DNA of 64,000 nt from Corynebacterium sp. 122RC1. GTDB lineage: Bacteria; Actinomycetota; Actinomycetes; Mycobacteriales; Mycobacteriaceae. The stretch spans positions 1 to 64,000 of the forward strand of contig NZ_JANIKD010000003.1 of assembly GCF_024580955.1 (NCBI RefSeq), written 5' to 3'. Below are positions 60,888 through 64,000 of the stretch, piece after piece. Each line of letters starts with the position of its first letter. Position 1 is the first letter of the stretch. The notes beneath the pieces are model-generated. The model saw only the letters and a program-made list of their open reading frames with translations. It was not told the origin of the DNA and ran no database searches. A program made the position numbers and the translations under genes.

Positions 60888-61608
60888 AGGTGTCCTTTCA
60901 TCGTTTACTGTGCACGCGGTTTGGTGTGGGCCGATTGCCCTGTGGACCCGTCGTGATGCATGTGGCGGCCTGTGGCGCCGTCGAACATGCTGCGGCATAG
61001 CGTTGGTTCGCCCTTGCTTGTGCAAGGTGTTGGTTCCCAGCGCTTCCCAACGAGGGCTCGCGATGCACACCTTGCGGTGGGCAGGCGAAGAGTTGGTACA
61101 CGAGTAAGATTTCTGTGGATGTGCTGCGCCAATGCTTCTGCGGGAACCCCCAAATGAAGACCCCAACCGAAGAACTGACACTAACCGTGATGCCACTTTG
61201 AACGTCACCCTCAGGTTTTTGCTGAGGGGCCCAGCGAGCCGGGCAATGCTGCTCAAAGCTATTTCTGGCATGTTTTTTTCAAAGACGTTGCCGGCACCGA
61301 AGCACCACAGGGCGTTGCGCAGTGATTGCGCGTTGCTGTGTTGCGTTGAGGTCCCGTTTCCCTCCTTGTTGGGCAGGGAAAGCACTTCTTAAAGAGTGTG
61401 CTTGACGCAGTTTCTTGTTCAGGCTTGCTGCGTTGTTTGCAACTTGGCACCCACGGGTGGGCCTTTAGTCTGTGCTCAAGTCTAGGGCCAAGTGTAGCGC
61501 AAGTTGTCCGGGGAGCTGCAACACGCGCCCCATTTTGCACCACATCAATTCCTCCAACCCGCTTGTCCCCTTGCCCGCAAGCCCATGCCGCACTCACTGG
61601 ATTGGCAC
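60888..61608. promoter_or_regulatory. rho leader and promoter region
   Basis: About 720 bp without a supported gene. On the minus strand a candidate -10 TACACT (61492-61497) would give a leader of ~600 nt. It includes a CCCTCAG/CTGAGGG hairpin near 61207-61230. Long, gene-free rho leaders commonly serve Rho autoregulation in other bacteria; here that is inference. Confidence 0.4.
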
Positions 61609-61621
61609 TAAGGTGGTGTGC

Positions 61622-63400
61622 ATGCGTTCAACCATGCAGGATCTCCCATTAAACATTTCCCGCATCCTCCAATACGGCTCTACCGTGCACGCGGAAACAA
61701 AGGTGAAAACGTTTGACGGTGAGGTTCCTCACGAGACCACCTTCCAGGAAATCGGCGCCCGTGCCGCAGCCCTCGCACACGCGTTGCGCGATGAACTTGG
61801 CATCACCGGGGACCAACGTGTTGCCTCACTCATGTTTAACTGCGCCGAACACCTGGAAACCCTGTTCGCGGTGGCCTGCATGGGAGCAGTGTTCAACCCG
61901 CTGAACAAGCAGCTCATGGATGACCAGATCCTGCACATCATCAACCACGCCGAGGATGAGGTCATCATCGCCGACCCGCGCCTGGCCAAACAGCTCGGCG
62001 GCATCCTGGCGCAGGGCTGCCCCACGGTCCGGGCGGTAGTGTTCATTGGCACGCAGCCACTTGCCGACGCCGCGCAGTACATCCCAGGGCACATCGAATG
62101 TCACCGCTACGAGGAGCTGCTGGACGCCCGCTCCACCGTATTTCGCTGGCCGGTGCAGGAGGAGCACACTGCGGCGGTGATTTGTTATTCCACGGGCACC
62201 ACCGGCGCACCGAAGGGCGTGGTGTATTCACACCGGGCTCTGTACTTGCAATGCATGAACCTGCGCACCACGGACTCCTTGGCCGTGGCGCACGGACAGT
62301 CTTTTCTGTGCTGTGTGCCGATTTACCACATCCTGAGCTGGTGTGTGCCGCTCGCAGCGTTCATGTCTGGCACCCCATTGGTGTTCCCCGGGGCGAATGT
62401 CTCCGCACCGCGCCTGGCTGAGATTATTGCTACGGCGCTGCCGCGCGTCGCTAATGGTGTGCCCACGCTCTGGATTCAGTTGATGGTGCATTATATGCGG
62501 ACTCCCCCTGAGCGCATGAGTCTGCAAGAAATCTATGTGGGCGGCTCTGCCGTGCCGCCGGTGCTCATTAGCCTGTGGGAGCAGCGCTACGGTGTAGACG
62601 TGGTGCATGTGTGGGGTATGACGGAAACGCTTTCCATTGGTACCGTGGCCCGGCCACCCTCGGGTGTGTCCGGTGAGGCGCGCCAACGCTACCGCGAATC
62701 CCAGGGCCGCTTCCCTGCCTCACTGGAATACCGCGTGGTTAACGACGGCGAAATTGTGAGTTCCACAGACAGGAACCAGGGTGAGATCCAGGTGCGCGGC
62801 AACTGGGTGACCGGTCAGTACTACCACTCTCACTCCGAGGAACCGGGCGGCAGCGCCGCTGAGTTCCGCGCCAAACAGGTGGATGACGCCCCGGATCAGT
62901 TCACCCCCGACGGCTGGCTGCGCACCGGCGATGTAGGATCCGTGACCAGCGACGGCTTCCTCACCATCCATGACCGCGCGCGCGACGTTATCCGTTCCGG
63001 CGGCGAATGGATCTACTCCACACTGCTGGAAAACGCCATCATGGCGGCAAGTGAAGTGGTGGAGGCCGCGGTGATTGGCTACCCAGACAAGAAATGGGTA
63101 GAACGCCCCCTGGCAGTGACCGTGCTCTCCCCTGGCGTTGAGCGATCCACCGCCACGGCCGAGGCGCTGAGGGACAAACTCCGCAGCGCTTTCCCCGCCT
63201 GGATGCTGCCCGAGTACTGGACTTTTGTGGATTCCATTGACAAGACCTCAGTGGGCAAGTTCGACAAAATTGATCTACGCACCCACCTTGCCGACGGCGA
63301 TTTCACCATCATCGCGCTGCAGGGCCCGGGGTCGCAGGAAGGCGCCCCCAGAGCGGGGGCTGCGGAGGCTGTGGAGGCTGTGGAGGCAACAGAAGACTAA
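61622..63400 (+). CDS. AMP-binding acyl-CoA synthetase (FadD-like)
   Basis: 592 residues of the ANL superfamily. A3 motif ICYSTGTTGAPKGVVYSH; A5 VWGMTETLSIG; A7 DGWLRTGDVGSVTSDGFLTIHDR; A8 to A10 IRSGGEWIYSTLLE and KTSVGKFDKIDL with the catalytic Lys. It activates a medium- or long-chain acid to acyl-CoA. TAAGGT (61609-61614) lies 7 nt before the ATG, though AGGTGG could also act as a ribosome-binding site. C-terminus is Glu/Ala-rich. Confidence 0.9.
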   Translation: MRSTMQDLPLNISRILQYGSTVHAETKVKTFDGEVPHETTFQEIGARAAALAHALRDELGITGDQRVASLMFNCAEHLETLFAVACMGAVFNPLNKQLMDDQILHIINHAEDEVIIADPRLAKQLGGILAQGCPTVRAVVFIGTQPLADAAQYIPGHIECHRYEELLDARSTVFRWPVQEEHTAAVICYSTGTTGAPKGVVYSHRALYLQCMNLRTTDSLAVAHGQSFLCCVPIYHILSWCVPLAAFMSGTPLVFPGANVSAPRLAEIIATALPRVANGVPTLWIQLMVHYMRTPPERMSLQEIYVGGSAVPPVLISLWEQRYGVDVVHVWGMTETLSIGTVARPPSGVSGEARQRYRESQGRFPASLEYRVVNDGEIVSSTDRNQGEIQVRGNWVTGQYYHSHSEEPGGSAAEFRAKQVDDAPDQFTPDGWLRTGDVGSVTSDGFLTIHDRARDVIRSGGEWIYSTLLENAIMAASEVVEAAVIGYPDKKWVERPLAVTVLSPGVERSTATAEALRDKLRSAFPAWMLPEYWTFVDSIDKTSVGKFDKIDLRTHLADGDFTIIALQGPGSQEGAPRAGAAEAVEAVEATED

Positions 63401-63414
63401 GCCCACCACAAGAA

Positions 63415-63451
63415 CGGAACCCCACCAGCAACGATGGCTGGTGGGGTTCCG
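63415..63451. terminator. bidirectional terminator between acyl-CoA synthetase and thrB
   Basis: A perfect 15-bp stem (63415-63429 with 63437-63451, loop AACGATG) sits between the two convergent genes. No T-run follows on either strand. Confidence 0.75.
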
Positions 63452-63477
63452 TGTAGCTCGCTTCCCTTGAGGCGGGC

Positions 63478-64000
63478 TTACTTGAGCACCTTCACCTCAA
63501 CGGGGCCGGCTACCTCAAGCGGGAGCACCCGAATGCCTTGCTCGCGTGCTTCGTCCAGCAGACTCTGGGCCACGTCTTCCGTGCCAAGCACCATGATGGT
63601 TGGGCCTGCGCCGGAAAGGTAGGCGGCGTACCCGCGGTTGCGCAGGCGGTTCACCCACTCGGCGGTCACGGGCATCACGTCTGCGCGGTACGGCTGGTGG
63701 AGGCGATCGCGGGTGCCCTCCCACAACAGCGAAGGGTCTTGCTGCAACGCTACGGTCATCACCGCGCAGCGGGACACATTGAAGCGGGCATCCAGGTGCG
63801 TGATGTCAGTAGGCAGCACGCGACGCACCGCCTCTGTGGAAACGTGGAAAGAAGGTACAAGCGCTAACGCCTTGATGTCCGAGTGAACCGGGATGTTCAC
63901 CGCCTTGAACTGCGGTTCGGTGCGGCCATCCACTGGCACCTCAGTCCAGGAAACCACCGCGCCGCCAAGCACAGAGGCGCCAGCGTTGTCCGGGTGGCCT
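63478..64000 (-). CDS. thrB: homoserine kinase, C-terminal part (runs off window)
   Basis: The visible 173 residues are the C-terminal half of a GHMP kinase. [18 protein letters not shown] near the window edge is the substrate/nucleotide region, and [11 protein letters not shown] is GHMP motif 3. It phosphorylates homoserine in threonine synthesis. The order thrB-rho-prfA matches mycobacteria, apart from the acyl-CoA synthetase between thrB and rho, which points the opposite way. The N-terminus lies beyond the window. Confidence 0.94.
   Translation of the reverse strand, partial: GHPDNAGASVLGGAVVSWTEVPVDGRTEPQFKAVNIPVHSDIKALALVPSFHVSTEAVRRVLPTDITHLDARFNVSRCAVMTVALQQDPSLLWEGTRDRLHQPYRADVMPVTAEWVNRLRNRGYAAYLSGAGPTIMVLGTEDVAQSLLDEAREQGIRVLPLEVAGPVEVKVLK

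Overview
The window looks like chromosomal core from a mycolic-acid actinobacterium of the genus Corynebacterium. The evidence is gene order and family type: an MscCG-type channel next to ilvD with the ilvB leader beyond it, the lysG/lysE lysine-export pair, pfkA set between gatCA and gatB, and ligA / MetE-like gene / mnmA / iscS / etfA / etfB in the mycobacterial order. Further right are GlgE/GlgB, NucS mismatch repair, and thrB-rho-prfA-prmC-sua5-wecA-atpI-atpBEFHAGDC. GC is roughly 58-60 percent by eye. I cannot name the species. I saw no rRNA, tRNA, transposase, phage gene or CRISPR array.

Layout. 1-760: first codons of ilvB (minus strand), its attenuator leader and leader peptide, then a repeat-rich stretch. 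760-5070: mscCG, a PH-domain membrane protein, ilvD, a 13-bp tandem repeat and a terminator. 5.0-12.7 kb: MFS transporter, DoxX protein, secreted DUF1524 nuclease, glutathionyl-hydroquinone-reductase-like enzyme, lysG/lysE, aldo/keto reductase. 12.8-24 kb: gatB, pfkA, small membrane protein, siderophore-interacting protein, DHA2 exporter, GNAT, zinc alcohol dehydrogenase, a free-standing cobalamin riboswitch transcript, gatA-gatC, ACT protein. 24-38.5 kb: ligA, DEDDh exonuclease, MetE-like protein, a regulator/serine-hydrolase/membrane-protein operon, mnmA, spermidine-synthase-like protein, iscS, etfA/etfB, THUMP-like methyltransferase, NUDIX hydrolase, ABC ATPase. 38.8-46.7 kb: glgE-glgB, inactive-thioredoxin/TPR protein, thiamine-binding protein, methylmalonyl-CoA epimerase, zinc-finger protein, nucS, DUF2550. 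46.9-64 kb: ATP synthase operon, wecA-sua5-prmC-prfA-rho cluster, acyl-CoA ligase, and truncated thrB.

How the genes work together: branched-chain amino acid synthesis (ilvB leader, ilvD), amino-acid export (MscCG, LysE), tRNA maturation and translation (GatCAB, MnmA/IscS, Sua5, PrfA/PrmC), glycogen/alpha-glucan assembly (GlgE, GlgB), electron transfer and energy (Etf, ATP synthase), genome maintenance (LigA, NucS).

Two regulatory themes stand out. First, about twenty genes have a TANNNT-like hexamer 6-9 nt before the start codon and no Shine-Dalgarno sequence, which indicates leaderless mRNAs. Second, two RNA control regions were readable: the ilvB attenuator with a 19-residue leader peptide, and a cobalamin riboswitch whose transcript seems to end at its own terminator before any recognisable gene. 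The second is the most unusual object in the window.
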